From contig JAJQIP010000224.1 in NCBI GenBank assembly GCA_021199145.1, positions 1 to 11,496 on the forward strand: a stretch of 11,496 nt of DNA, written 5' to 3'. Below the pieces are notes generated by a model, which was not told where the DNA came from, made no database searches, and saw only the letters and a program-made list of their open reading frames with translations. Below are positions 1 through 5,909 of the stretch, one piece after another. How positions within the stretch are numbered: the first letter of the stretch is position 1; every line of letters starts with the position of its first letter. Source of the DNA: Porphyromonadaceae bacterium (GTDB lineage Bacteria > Bacteroidota > Bacteroidia > Bacteroidales > UBA11471). The position numbers were made by a program, and so were the translations under genes.

Positions 1-1002
1 AAAATAGGTATTAATGGTTTTGGCCGTATCGGACGTTTCGTCTTCCGGGCCGCCCAAAAGAGAAATGACATTCAAATTGTCGGTATCAATGATTTGTGCC
101 CCGTTGATTATTTGGCATATATGCTCAAATACGATACGATGCACGGAGAGTTCGACGGTACTATCGAGGCTGATGTCGCAAATAGCCAATTGATTGTCAA
201 CGGGAAGAAAATCCGTGTGACCGCCGAAAAGAACCCGGCTGACCTGAAGTGGGATGCCGTAGGTGCCGAGTATGTGGTTGAATCGACCGGCTTGTTCCTG
301 ACGAAGGAAAAGGCTCAAGGGCATATCGATGCCGGAGCGAAATACGTAGTGATGTCGGCTCCTTCGAAAGACGATACCCCCATGTTCGTTTGCGGTGTAA
401 ACGAGAAGACCTATGCCGGACAGAAATTCGTTTCGAACGCTTCTTGTACGACGAACTGCTTGGCTCCTATCGCCAAAGTGTTGAATGACAAATGGGGTAT
501 TACCGATGGTTTGATGACTACCGTACACTCCACTACCGCTACCCAAAAGACCGTCGACGGTCCTTCCATGAAGGATTGGAGAGGTGGTCGTGCCGCTTCG
601 GGCAACATCATTCCCTCTTCGACAGGTGCCGCCAAGGCTGTAGGTAAAGTAATTCCCGAATTGAACGGCAAACTTACCGGTATGTCGATGCGTGTTCCTA
701 CCCTCGATGTTTCGGTAGTTGATTTGACGGTCAACTTGGCTAAACCGGCTTCTTACAGCGAGATTTGCGCCGCTATGAAAGAGGCTTCGGAAGGCGAACT
801 CAAGGGGATTCTCGGATATACTGAAGATGCTGTGGTTTCGTCCGATTTCCTGGGTGATACCCGTACTTCCATTTTCGATGCCAAAGCCGGTATCGCTTTG
901 ACCGACACCTTCGTAAAAGTGGTATCGTGGTACGACAATGAGATTGGTTACTCCAACAAAGTGCTCGACCTCATCGCTCACATGGCTACGGTAAATAAAT
1001 AG
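1..1002 (+). CDS. gapA: Glyceraldehyde-3-phosphate dehydrogenase, 5' end cut by the window
   Basis: This is phosphorylating GAPDH of glycolysis and gluconeogenesis, a cytosolic homotetramer that converts glyceraldehyde 3-phosphate, NAD+ and phosphate to 1,3-bisphosphoglycerate. The frame is open from base 1, which reads KIGINGFGRIGR, the N-terminal NAD-binding Rossmann motif; only the first one or two codons are missing. The TTG at 94 is therefore an internal codon, not the start. The active-site segment SNASCTTNC places the catalytic Cys at 445-447, and the partner His of HSTTATQK is at 526-528. The C-terminal WYDNEIGYSNKVLDL signature is present. The 333 visible residues match the family's normal length. 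The sequence resembles Bacteroidales GapA very closely. A strong terminator follows 21 bases after the stop, so the transcript probably ends here. Confidence 0.98.
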   Translation, partial: KIGINGFGRIGRFVFRAAQKRNDIQIVGINDLCPVDYLAYMLKYDTMHGEFDGTIEADVANSQLIVNGKKIRVTAEKNPADLKWDAVGAEYVVESTGLFLTKEKAQGHIDAGAKYVVMSAPSKDDTPMFVCGVNEKTYAGQKFVSNASCTTNCLAPIAKVLNDKWGITDGLMTTVHSTTATQKTVDGPSMKDWRGGRAASGNIIPSSTGAAKAVGKVIPELNGKLTGMSMRVPTLDVSVVDLTVNLAKPASYSEICAAMKEASEGELKGILGYTEDAVVSSDFLGDTRTSIFDAKAGIALTDTFVKVVSWYDNEIGYSNKVLDLIAHMATVNK

Positions 1003-1023
1003 GAATTAAAACGATTTTATATG

Positions 1024-1058
1024 AAGTACGCTGCCAAATTTGGCAGCGTACTTTTTTT
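1024..1058 (+). terminator. Rho-independent terminator of gapA
   Basis: A perfect 15-bp inverted repeat (1024-1038 with 1039-1053) is followed directly by a T-run ending at 1058. The AAA/TTT at the centre must open to form the loop. It lies just downstream of the gapA stop and marks the left border of the accessory region. Confidence 0.95.
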
Positions 1059-1066
1059 GTGCAAGT

Positions 1067-1165
1067 GTTTACATTGCTTTACTTTTGGTTTACATTTTCG
1101 GGCTTTTCAGGCGTTTTTCTTGTCCATAGCTTTACATTTCGTTGACATTACGTTTACATTTTCGG
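1067..1165. repeat. Cluster of helically phased TTTACATT-like boxes
   Basis: Boxes related to GTTTACATT start at 1067, 1077 (CTTTACTTT), 1088, 1130 (CTTTACATT), 1141 (GTTGACATT) and 1152. The start-to-start steps are 10, 11, 42, 11 and 11 bases, all close to multiples of 10.5. The longest shared word, GTTTACATTTTCGG, occurs at 1088 and 1152. There is no ORF here. The spacing puts all boxes on one face of the helix, as expected for cooperative protein binding; that function is an inference. Confidence 0.5.
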
Positions 1166-1395
1166 CCGTTTTTATGCGAATTTGACCGATAAAGCAGTAT
1201 AGGATAGGAATTTGGATGCGATTTCACATGATAATATTTTTCTTTTTCAGTGGAAATCGTATCTTTATAGAAAAAATTAGAAAAGGGGATTCAATTCATG
1301 AACCCCCTTTTCACCCCCAAAAATCTAAGGCATGACCTCAAGATAATTTTCAGAATTTGGAAATTTAAATTCTCAATAGCAAAGATATAAAAATT
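1166..1395. other. AT-rich leader region of the first GGHREG gene
   Basis: No ORF is supported here. A hairpin (AAAAGGGG at 1281-1288 with CCCCTTTT at 1304-1311) lies about 85 bases upstream of the small gene. The segment from about 1340 to 1372, which includes TTTGGAAATTTAAATT at 1356-1371, is similar to the upstream flank of the second GGHREG gene on the minus strand near 4365-4395. The two genes therefore seem to share a leader by descent. No promoter with the full Bacteroidota consensus was found. Confidence 0.4.
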
Positions 1396-1602
1396 ATGGA
1401 GAACGAAACAAACAAAGAAGCAAAAAAGGGTTGGGGAGGTCATCGGGAAGGCTCTGGCCGCAAGCACGATGGGCACGGAAAGTATTACGGATTCAACTCC
1501 AGGCCGGAGGTGGAACGTATTATTGAAGCCCTTCCGGGAGGAAAGACCTCGTTCATTAACGAAGCGATTTTGTTTTACGCCAAATCAAAGGGGATTATCT
1601 GA
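1396..1602 (+). CDS. Small basic GGHREG-motif protein with ribbon-helix-helix-like C-terminus
   Basis: This is a 68-aa hypothetical protein. The N-terminus is lysine- and glutamate-rich and leads into GGHREGSGRK (about residues 14-23). This Gly/Arg motif recurs in small DNA-binding and mobile-element proteins of Bacteroidota. Residues 32-65 read like a ribbon-helix-helix unit: a short strand (YGFNSRPEV), helix 1 (ERIIEALPG), a turn, and helix 2 (SFINEAILFYAKS). A DNA-binding or regulatory role is inferred, not shown. The N-terminal 20 or so residues closely match those of the protein at 4052-4267, while the C-terminal halves differ. The ATG at 1396 is preceded by no strong Shine-Dalgarno site. 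Two terminator hairpins lie downstream. Confidence 0.7.
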   Translation: MENETNKEAKKGWGGHREGSGRKHDGHGKYYGFNSRPEVERIIEALPGGKTSFINEAILFYAKSKGII

Positions 1603-1648
1603 TATCCTCTCTGTGGTATATCAAGGCTGTAATGTTTGGGGAAAGTCT

Positions 1649-1723
1649 ATGTCCGTAATTCGTGACTTAAAAAAAGAGACGAGGTCGTACAGCGAATGCA
1701 CGACCTCTTTTCCCTTTTTATAG
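1649..1723 (+). CDS. Possible 24-codon microORF beginning MSVIRDL
   Basis: The frame runs ATG to TAG and starts MSVIRDLKKE. It resembles the start of the 33-codon microORF at 3521 (MNIIRDLRQYD). After that the match ends, and the rest overlaps the terminator hairpin at 1681-1707. It is probably a remnant or chance similarity rather than a working gene. Confidence 0.2.
   Translation: MSVIRDLKKETRSYSECTTSFPFL
1671..1716. terminator. Bidirectional intrinsic terminator between convergent genes
   Basis: GAGGTCGT (1681-1688) pairs with ACGACCTC (1700-1707) around an 11-base loop. T-rich sequence follows on the plus strand, and an A7 run precedes it and becomes U7 for minus-strand transcripts. It can serve the GGHREG gene (plus) and the abiE operon (minus). 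Confidence 0.8.
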
Positions 1724-1762
1724 TATTGGCATTGAGCCTAAAGTCAATGCCGGTACTTTTTT
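1723..1762 (+). terminator. Second plus-strand terminator-like hairpin
   Basis: GTATTGGCATTGA (1723-1735) pairs with TCAATGCCGGTAC (1744-1756), with two G-U pairs and an 8-base loop, followed by six T. The U-tract lies only on the plus strand, so it backs up the preceding terminator. On the minus strand it is just a hairpin in the abiEii 3' region. Confidence 0.65.
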
Positions 1763-1800
1763 GTGATGGCTCCTTATTACGGACAGCGAATCGGTAGTCA

Positions 1801-2813
1801 TTAACTATGAATCCATTGCAACATTCTAAATCTACTCTGTAAATCTTGCAATTTCTCTATAATCTCTTCAAAAGTCGGAGCTTTTGCATAGATAAGTCCC
1901 ATTCGCATTTGGTTGTAATCAGCTTGTAGGATTGCTCTTATTTGTGTCGGAGGGACAAAATTTATTGTTTGAGGCAGATGTGTGGTATAGTCAAGGCCGC
2001 TCCATGCAGTAAATTGTTTACGATGCGAAACAATATTTTCATATAACGTCTTATTATTCATTGCCTCTATGGCAAAAGGTTCATCCATCATTTTAACAAT
2101 GTCATACATGTGCCGTGTGATACGTTCTATATGTGTACAACCGTTTGGGCGATTAAATTCCTCATGTAACAGAAAGATTTTCTCTAAAAATGTCTGTCCT
2201 GGGATAACAGTCGGTACTACAAATTTTGGCAAAGAAAACTCTTCGTCGGAATAAGCGTCCTCAATCATTGAACGCAGTTCTATTGTTTTATGTTGTTCCA
2301 AGAGGGCTCGGCAGCTTATTTCGATTTTGACCCGTTCAGGGATGTATTGTATCTTGTTTTTCAATATTGAGTCATACTCAATGAAGACAACTACAGGACC
2401 AAGGTCGCTGATGGAGGTTTCTGGAATGATTACTTTACAGTGGTCTGACAAGCCTAACTCTTTCAATTTATTCACAATGTCTGTCGCAAAAACACTATCA
2501 ATAAATTTCTTGGATTTTTTTCGCAATTCGGTCCGCTGTTTTTCGTCTCAATTTTTGTGAACCCCAAATACTGACGGTCTATGGCAAGGTCTATATCTTC
2601 TGAAAAACGTTCTATCAATTTCCACCCTTTACTCAGACTTGTCCCTCCCTTGAATACAAAGGCGGTAGCATAAGGCAAAGAAAAGATGGAGCGCAATACC
2701 ATACTGATCCAATAATCTTTTTCTACAGCATTGTCCACAATCCCTCTCTTTTCAGCCACATTAGCTAAAATTGTAAGCCGTTCTTCTTTTGTTAGTTCAG
2801 TCCAATTGTTCAT
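1801..2813 (-). pseudogene. abiEii: AbiEii/AbiGii-type nucleotidyltransferase toxin, frameshifted
   Basis: This is the toxin of a type IV toxin-antitoxin pair; AbiEii proteins are nucleotidyltransferases whose activity arrests growth. The N-terminal frame (2813 down to about 2540) holds KGGTSLSK (residues 55-62) and SEDIDLAI (71-78), the glycine-serine and acidic metal-binding motifs of the fold. The second frame (about 2540 to 1801) continues with RTELRKKSKKFI and the family block TFLEKIFLLHEEF, and ends in WIHS. The frames join if one base is added at the five-T run at 2539-2543 (five A on the coding strand). Joined, the protein is about 336 aa, a normal family length. Its ATG overlaps the antitoxin stop as ATGA, so translation is coupled. 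The gene is either inactivated or the base was lost in sequencing; all core motifs survive. Confidence 0.88.
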
Positions 2814-3400
2814 AGCGCAAGTTTTTGTTTAATCCATTGGGGAGCTATATTGTAATCATTTCTGATATTATAGTCATTCCCATATTTTTTGATGGCCTGT
2901 TTTATGATAGCTATGTGTTCATCGGTAACATTGTCTTTCCCCAATTCTTTCATGGCTGCAATAATCAATGGGAACAAATCGGTTTTATAAGCAAAATTCC
3001 GAGGCACATTTCGCTTGAAAATGATTTTCCGGTTTCCAATGGTAAGTTCCCTTGCTGCGGCATCGGTCAAATAGACAGCATTCGTTGTAACTTGGGTGGA
3101 AAGCCCTAATTTATTCAAGGCAGTCAATCCCCAAGGAATAATGCGAGCCTTGTCTTTTTTTGCAATGGCATATGCTATTTCTTCTATGGAGGGAGATAAT
3201 ATTCCGTACTTGTTACGTAACGGATACAGGTACAAACCTTGTGACAGGCGTATGAGAATCCCTTCATTTTTCAGTCTTGAAAGAGCACGTGTGACCGACC
3301 CGTCATTATTCAGATAGGCGAAATCTTGGACCATATAGAGTTTGTTCGGCCCATTATCGTTTATGATATTGCGTATCTCTTTTGTTAGTATTTTCTTCAT
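2810..3400 (-). CDS. abiEi: AbiEi-like antitoxin (DUF6088-type winged-helix protein)
   Basis: This is the antitoxin and probable transcriptional autorepressor of the AbiE-type pair. The 196-aa protein begins with a winged-helix-like segment (about residues 1-65: an N-terminal helix, then VTRALSRLKNEGILIRLSQG as recognition helix and wing). The rest contains IIPWGLTALNKLGLSTQV and TIGNRKIIFKRN, typical of AbiEi/DUF6088 proteins. The ATG at 3398-3400 is preferred over a TTG two codons upstream because it gives the family start (MKKILTKEI) and sits about 20 bases after the promoter. The stop overlaps the toxin start by ATGA. Known AbiEi proteins bind inverted repeats upstream of their operon, and a 39-bp palindrome is present at the promoter here. 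The gene is intact even though its toxin partner is frameshifted. Confidence 0.88.
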   Translation of the reverse strand: MKKILTKEIRNIINDNGPNKLYMVQDFAYLNNDGSVTRALSRLKNEGILIRLSQGLYLYPLRNKYGILSPSIEEIAYAIAKKDKARIIPWGLTALNKLGLSTQVTTNAVYLTDAAARELTIGNRKIIFKRNVPRNFAYKTDLFPLIIAAMKELGKDNVTDEHIAIIKQAIKKYGNDYNIRNDYNIAPQWIKQKLAL

Positions 3401-3420
3401 ATTCAATATTATTCTTTGGG

Positions 3421-3452
3421 CAAAAGTAAAATATTTTCTTTAGGGAGTCAAT
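3421..3452 (-). promoter_or_regulatory. Promoter of the abiE operon
   Basis: On the minus strand, TACTTTTG (3421-3428) matches the Bacteroidota -7 element TAnnTTTG exactly. An ATTG about 20 bases upstream (3449-3452) fits the -33 element. The predicted leader is only about 15 nt. The -33 box touches the edge of the palindrome at 3452-3490, so a bound protein would hinder polymerase. Confidence 0.7.
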
Positions 3453-3490
3453 AAAATGTCCGAAATTCTTGAAGAAAATCGGACATTTTA
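3452..3490. promoter_or_regulatory. Nested palindromic operator of the abiE operon
   Basis: TAAAATGTCCGA (3452-3463) is perfectly inverted as TCGGACATTTTA (3479-3490). A second palindrome, TTCTTGAAGAA (3466-3476), sits inside it and shares the same centre at 3471. It directly abuts the abiE -33 element and lies upstream of the divergent microORF at 3521. By analogy with AbiEi autoregulation it is the likely antitoxin binding site. Confidence 0.7.
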
Positions 3491-3520
3491 ATAGCCGGAA
3501 ATATGTACTTTGGAGTTAGT

Positions 3521-3622
3521 ATGAATATAATAAGGGACTTACGTCAGTATGACTTCCCGCCAGAGGTGTATGCGTCAATCCTATTGTTCTGGAGTTGGAG
3601 AGAGATAAAGAACAACGAATAA
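3521..3622 (+). CDS. 33-codon microORF, MNIIRDL...FPPEVYASILLFW
   Basis: This is an unrecognised short ORF with start MNIIRDLRQYDFPPEVYAS and an aromatic, hydrophobic second half (ILLFWSWREIKNNE). GGAG at 3512-3515 lies at a suitable Shine-Dalgarno distance. It is divergent from abiE and shares its upstream region with the palindrome at 3452-3490. Support for coding is indirect. Its 3' part resembles short peptides readable in the tails of the family B repeats: PEYTSVY at 4014-4034 and EYASVLWRREQ ending in a stop at 8149-8184. Those copies may be decayed relatives. No function can be assigned. Confidence 0.4.
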   Translation: MNIIRDLRQYDFPPEVYASILLFWSWREIKNNE

Positions 3623-3628
3623 AGGCGT

Positions 3629-3915
3629 TTTACGATTAAAGGTTAAGTCTCTGCCTTGTAATCCTTTCGGGGTGCTGCGGTACGGAGCAGGAACACCGAC
3701 AATATTCGATACAGAGCAGTGTCGATTAGTGTTTTTCGATAAAAGAGAAGCCCCGCCTAAAGGCGGGAGAAAGGTGGCCGATATTTTTATTCAGGTTTGT
3801 GATGCAACGGCTACGCCTTGCATCACAAACCTTTGCGGGTGAAGCGATACAGAGTGATGGACACAAACAATTTTCGATGCAGAGAAAAGCTCCGCTTCGA
3901 TGGAGCGGAGAGAGG
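3629..3915. repeat. Family A hairpin/tandem repeat block, left copy
   Basis: A stretch without a supported gene. It contains GATTAAAGGTTAAG (near 3635), two short hairpins each followed by GAGA(A/G)AGG (CCCGCC/GGCGGG near 3755-3770, and CTCCGCT/AGCGGAG near 3890-3910), and a perfect 14-bp stem (GGTTTGTGATGCAA with its complement, 3793-3830). Copies of a CGATACAGAG-type motif occur at 3678, 3707, 3845 and 3875, paired at 29-30 base spacing. The same parts in the same order recur at 9669-9895 with different stem sequences. Confidence 0.65.
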
Positions 3916-3929
3916 AATAAGGGGGACGT

Positions 3930-4064
3930 ATGAAGCACGGCGCGAAGCGACTAAAAGGGAGCTTCGCTCCCGACATTGTCTTACTGAGGGTTTTGACACC
4001 CTCAAACTCCCGGCCAGAATATACATCAGTCTACAGGCAGGAGGGGAGAGGTCAGTCGGTATAA
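3930..4064 (+). other. Short ORF running through family B copy 1
   Basis: A 44-codon frame with AGGGGG upstream of its ATG spans the whole repeat and reads PEYTSVYRQ near its end, like the VYASILLFW of the microORF at 3521. It overlaps the 3' end of the opposite GGHREG gene. It is more likely a by-product of the repeat than a gene, and is listed because of that similarity. Confidence 0.15.
3957..4030. repeat. Family B hairpin repeat, copy 1
   Basis: Order: hairpin GGGAGC-TTC-GCTCCC (3957-3971), linker CGACATTGTCTTAC (3971-3984), hairpin TGAGGGT/ACCCTCA (3985-4004), then tail AGAATATACATCAGT (4016-4030). Linker and tail recur at 7165-7268 and 8103-8162 while the stems differ in sequence. Confidence 0.65.
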
Positions 4065-4267
4065 AGGTTTTCCAGCAATTCTATCAATACCGCATTACGG
4101 GGCATACCTTTTTCCTTGACGAAACGGGAAAGGTTGTCAGCCGCCTTCTGTGTGAGAAGCGTATGAATCGCACATACATAGGGGTCACCCGTTCTTGGCT
4201 TGCGGCCCGCACCTTCCCGATGTCCGCCACGACCTTTTTTCTCCTCTTTGCTTGCTTCGTTTTCCAT
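4052..4267 (-). CDS. Second small GGHREG-motif protein with ribbon-helix-helix-like C-terminus
   Basis: This 71-aa protein begins MENEASKEEKKGRGGHREGAGRK, nearly the same N-terminus as the protein at 1396-1602. The C-terminal half (about residues 33-71) has a strand, then TQKAADNLSRFVKEKG and MPRNAVLIELLENLY as two helices, again ribbon-helix-helix-like but diverged from the paralogue. The ATG at 4265-4267 is chosen over a TTG seven codons upstream because the shared MENE start begins there. It is inverted relative to its paralogue, and the pair brackets the abiE operon. A DNA-binding role is inferred from the motif only. Confidence 0.65.
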   Translation of the reverse strand: MENEASKEEKKGRGGHREGAGRKPRTGDPYVCAIHTLLTQKAADNLSRFVKEKGMPRNAVLIELLENLYTD

Positions 4268-4292
4268 GATTTTGTATATTTGTGTCAAACCT

Positions 4293-4339
4293 CCAAAAAG
4301 ACTGGGAGGAGGAGGGGTGCTCCCCCTCCCGTCTTTTGG
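4293..4339. repeat. Strong GC-rich hairpin upstream of the second GGHREG gene
   Basis: CCAAAAAGAC (4293-4302) pairs with GTCTTTTGG (4331-4339) with one extra A, enclosing further GGGAGG/CCTCCC pairing. It would fall in the leader of the minus-strand gene if transcription starts upstream. The paralogue at 1396 also has a hairpin about 100 bases upstream, with a different stem. Confidence 0.5.
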
Positions 4340-4379
4340 AAATTTAAATTTACGATAGAAATCGGGATTTAAATTTCCA
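4337..4379. repeat. Inverted repeat TGGAAATTTAAAT
   Basis: TGGAAATTTAAAT (4337-4349) is inverted at 4367-4379 with a 17-base spacer. The same word occurs at 1357-1369 upstream of the other GGHREG gene. It could be a control site shared by the two genes; that is inference. Confidence 0.45.
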
Positions 4380-4619
4380 GAGCCTGAAAATGATTTTTAC
4401 GGACATTTTAGCAGGTTTTGGAGGTTTTTCCTACTTCCTTTCGGGCGTTTCGGATTTTTCCTGTAACCAATCTCTTTTTAATTACAATCTAAATGTAATA
4501 CTTTTCTTAGGTTTCTGAAATTATTTACCTAAGAAAAAGCAGGAAATCTCCGGATATTGACGCTATTCGACAAGTGAAAGGCCGCTTTGAGAAGCGGCCT
4601 TTTCTTTATCGTAGCCCCG
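4380..4619. other. Non-coding stretch before the HNH gene's 3' end
   Basis: No gene is supported. It holds an A/T-rich inverted repeat (CTTTTCTTAGGT at 4501-4512 with ACCTAAGAAAAAG at 4527-4539), which looks like a terminator, and the terminator listed separately at 4577-4606. Confidence 0.4.
4577..4606. terminator. Intrinsic terminator of the methylase-nuclease operon
   Basis: A perfect 11-bp stem, AAAGGCCGCTT (4577-4587) with AAGCGGCCTTT (4592-4602), and a TGAG loop. It lies just after the nuclease stop on the minus strand. An outer 9-bp repeat (GACAAGTGA at 4569-4577, TCACTTGTC at 4620-4628) includes the stop codon and could extend the stem. T-rich sequence follows on the plus strand, so it may act both ways. 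Confidence 0.75.
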
Positions 4620-5717
4620 TCACTTGTCGCTCTTTATGGCGTTGCAGCGTTGGCAGAGCATCTGGCAGTTGTCGGCTGTGGTGCGGCCCCCTTTGCTCCA
4701 GGGGAGTATGTGGTCGCCCTGCATCTCCTTCAGGGAGAAGTGCTGCCCGCATTTGGTGCAGAGGCCTTTCTGCCGTTCGTAGGCCTCCCGCTTCATATTG
4801 TCGGTGAAGCTCCGTATGCTGAGGCGGCTTTCGTTGCGGGAGAGTATGTAGTCGTAGATGCCCCGCTTGTTGGTCACGTCGTCGTCCATCATCAGCCGTG
4901 CCGTCTCCTCCTCAACCTCCGTGGCCGAACGGTAGGTGTCGTGGTAGGCGTTGTAGAGGTCGCCCCACGGTACCCCCTTCATCTCCCGCCGGTAGACGGT
5001 GAAGGTGCGCTCCACCCAGCCGATTACCTCCTGGAAGTACTGCCACTCCCTGTCGGCCGTGGCATCCCTCTGGTGGTCGGCCATATACCGTTCGATATTG
5101 TCATGGGAGACCCATCGGAGTACGGTCTCGAGGTAGTCCTGCCGTATGGGGGTGCCGGTCATATACTTTTCGCCCAGTTGACGAGCCACACAGGTTGACT
5201 TGGAGAACTTCCGCTTGGCGTCGGTTATCCACGGGCCGGTATAGACGGCGTTGCGCATCTCCTGACGGGTGAGCGGCACTCCGGCGATATTGATGATGCC
5301 GAACCAGTCGAGCTGCTCCTGGTCGGTGCCGTCCTCACAGATGTAGACCTGCAGCCGGTAGTCGAGGAATCGGGCACGCTGCTCTTCGTTGAGGTTGTGA
5401 AACCCCCGGAGCGCCCCGTCCACGTCGACAAAGAAGCCGTTCACCGAGTAGAGGCAGAGGCTCAGGGTGCGCTGCTGCCCGTCGAGGAGTTCGTAGGTGC
5501 CCTGTGCGTTCTTCACCCAATACATCACGTTGAGGGGAAACCCCTTGAAGACGGAGCGGATGACCTCCTTTTTCTTATCGTCGTCGTAGACGAACTCCCG
5601 TTGGTACGGCGGCCGGATGTTGAGCCGCCCGTGGTAGCCCACGACCCCCTCTTCGTCGTTGTCGGTGAAGCCGTCGACCACCTCCCCGATAGAGATGCTG
5701 TGCAGTGTGATTTTCAT
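4620..5717 (-). CDS. DUF262 (GmrSD/ParB-like) protein with C-terminal HNH nuclease domain
   Basis: This 365-aa protein is the probable endonuclease of the restriction-modification pair with the upstream methyltransferase. The N-terminal DUF262 region has RPPYQREF (35-42), LLDGQQRTLSL (77-87, with the DGQQR signature) and LTRQEMRNAVYTG (149-161). In GmrSD-type enzymes this domain is linked to nucleotide-dependent DNA cleavage. The C-terminus is a complete HNH zinc-finger nuclease: CxxC at 320/323, the catalytic DH at 335-336, N350 and CxxC at 355/358. No membrane segment or signal peptide is seen. Its ATG would overlap the methylase stop as ATGA in one of the three reading registers of the upstream gene, so its translation may depend on the G-run there. 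The gene is GC-rich compared with abiE, consistent with separate acquisition. A solitary type IV-like role is the alternative. Confidence 0.85.
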   Translation of the reverse strand: MKITLHSISIGEVVDGFTDNDEEGVVGYHGRLNIRPPYQREFVYDDDKKKEVIRSVFKGFPLNVMYWVKNAQGTYELLDGQQRTLSLCLYSVNGFFVDVDGALRGFHNLNEEQRARFLDYRLQVYICEDGTDQEQLDWFGIINIAGVPLTRQEMRNAVYTGPWITDAKRKFSKSTCVARQLGEKYMTGTPIRQDYLETVLRWVSHDNIERYMADHQRDATADREWQYFQEVIGWVERTFTVYRREMKGVPWGDLYNAYHDTYRSATEVEEETARLMMDDDVTNKRGIYDYILSRNESRLSIRSFTDNMKREAYERQKGLCTKCGQHFSLKEMQGDHILPWSKGGRTTADNCQMLCQRCNAIKSDK

Positions 5718-5909
5718 GGTATTTTTCGGATTAATATTCTTGCATAAGTAATCTTACCGTTTATTTTGCCTTCTGCATTCTTTATCAGACCTGGAATTGC
5801 AGTCGACGAATAAGTATTCTCGCATAGGTACTCTTGCCGTTTACTTTCGTGTCTTTCGGATTGTTCATCAGGCCCGCTATCGGCATGGCCGGATAAGAAT
5901 TCTGAAGTA
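5714..5909 (-). repeat. Three tandem, frame-shifted copies of the methylase 3' end
   Basis: Three diverged copies of the segment encoding a terminal YxRILIR are arranged head to tail. Their anchor words are near 5889-5909, 5808-5826 and 5728-5746, with offsets of about 83 and 80 bases, neither a multiple of three. Read in their own frames they give GRTTPYFRILIR, NGKSTYARILIR and NGKITYARILIR. The last copy ends IRKIP and a TGA overlapping the nuclease ATG at 5715-5717. Confidence 0.75.

Noticed and set aside
411..938. Minus-strand frames opposite gapA
   Set aside because: They are mirror frames of a highly conserved gene and show no protein family features.
2530..2550. Programmed -1 frameshift in abiEii
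   Set aside because: The site is G AAA AAC, not a proper X XXY YYZ slippery heptamer, and no strong downstream structure was noticed; a mutation or read error is simpler.
4587..5747. Long plus-strand frames opposite the DUF262-HNH gene
   Set aside because: The minus strand carries DUF262 and HNH signatures; the plus frames are by-products of high GC content.
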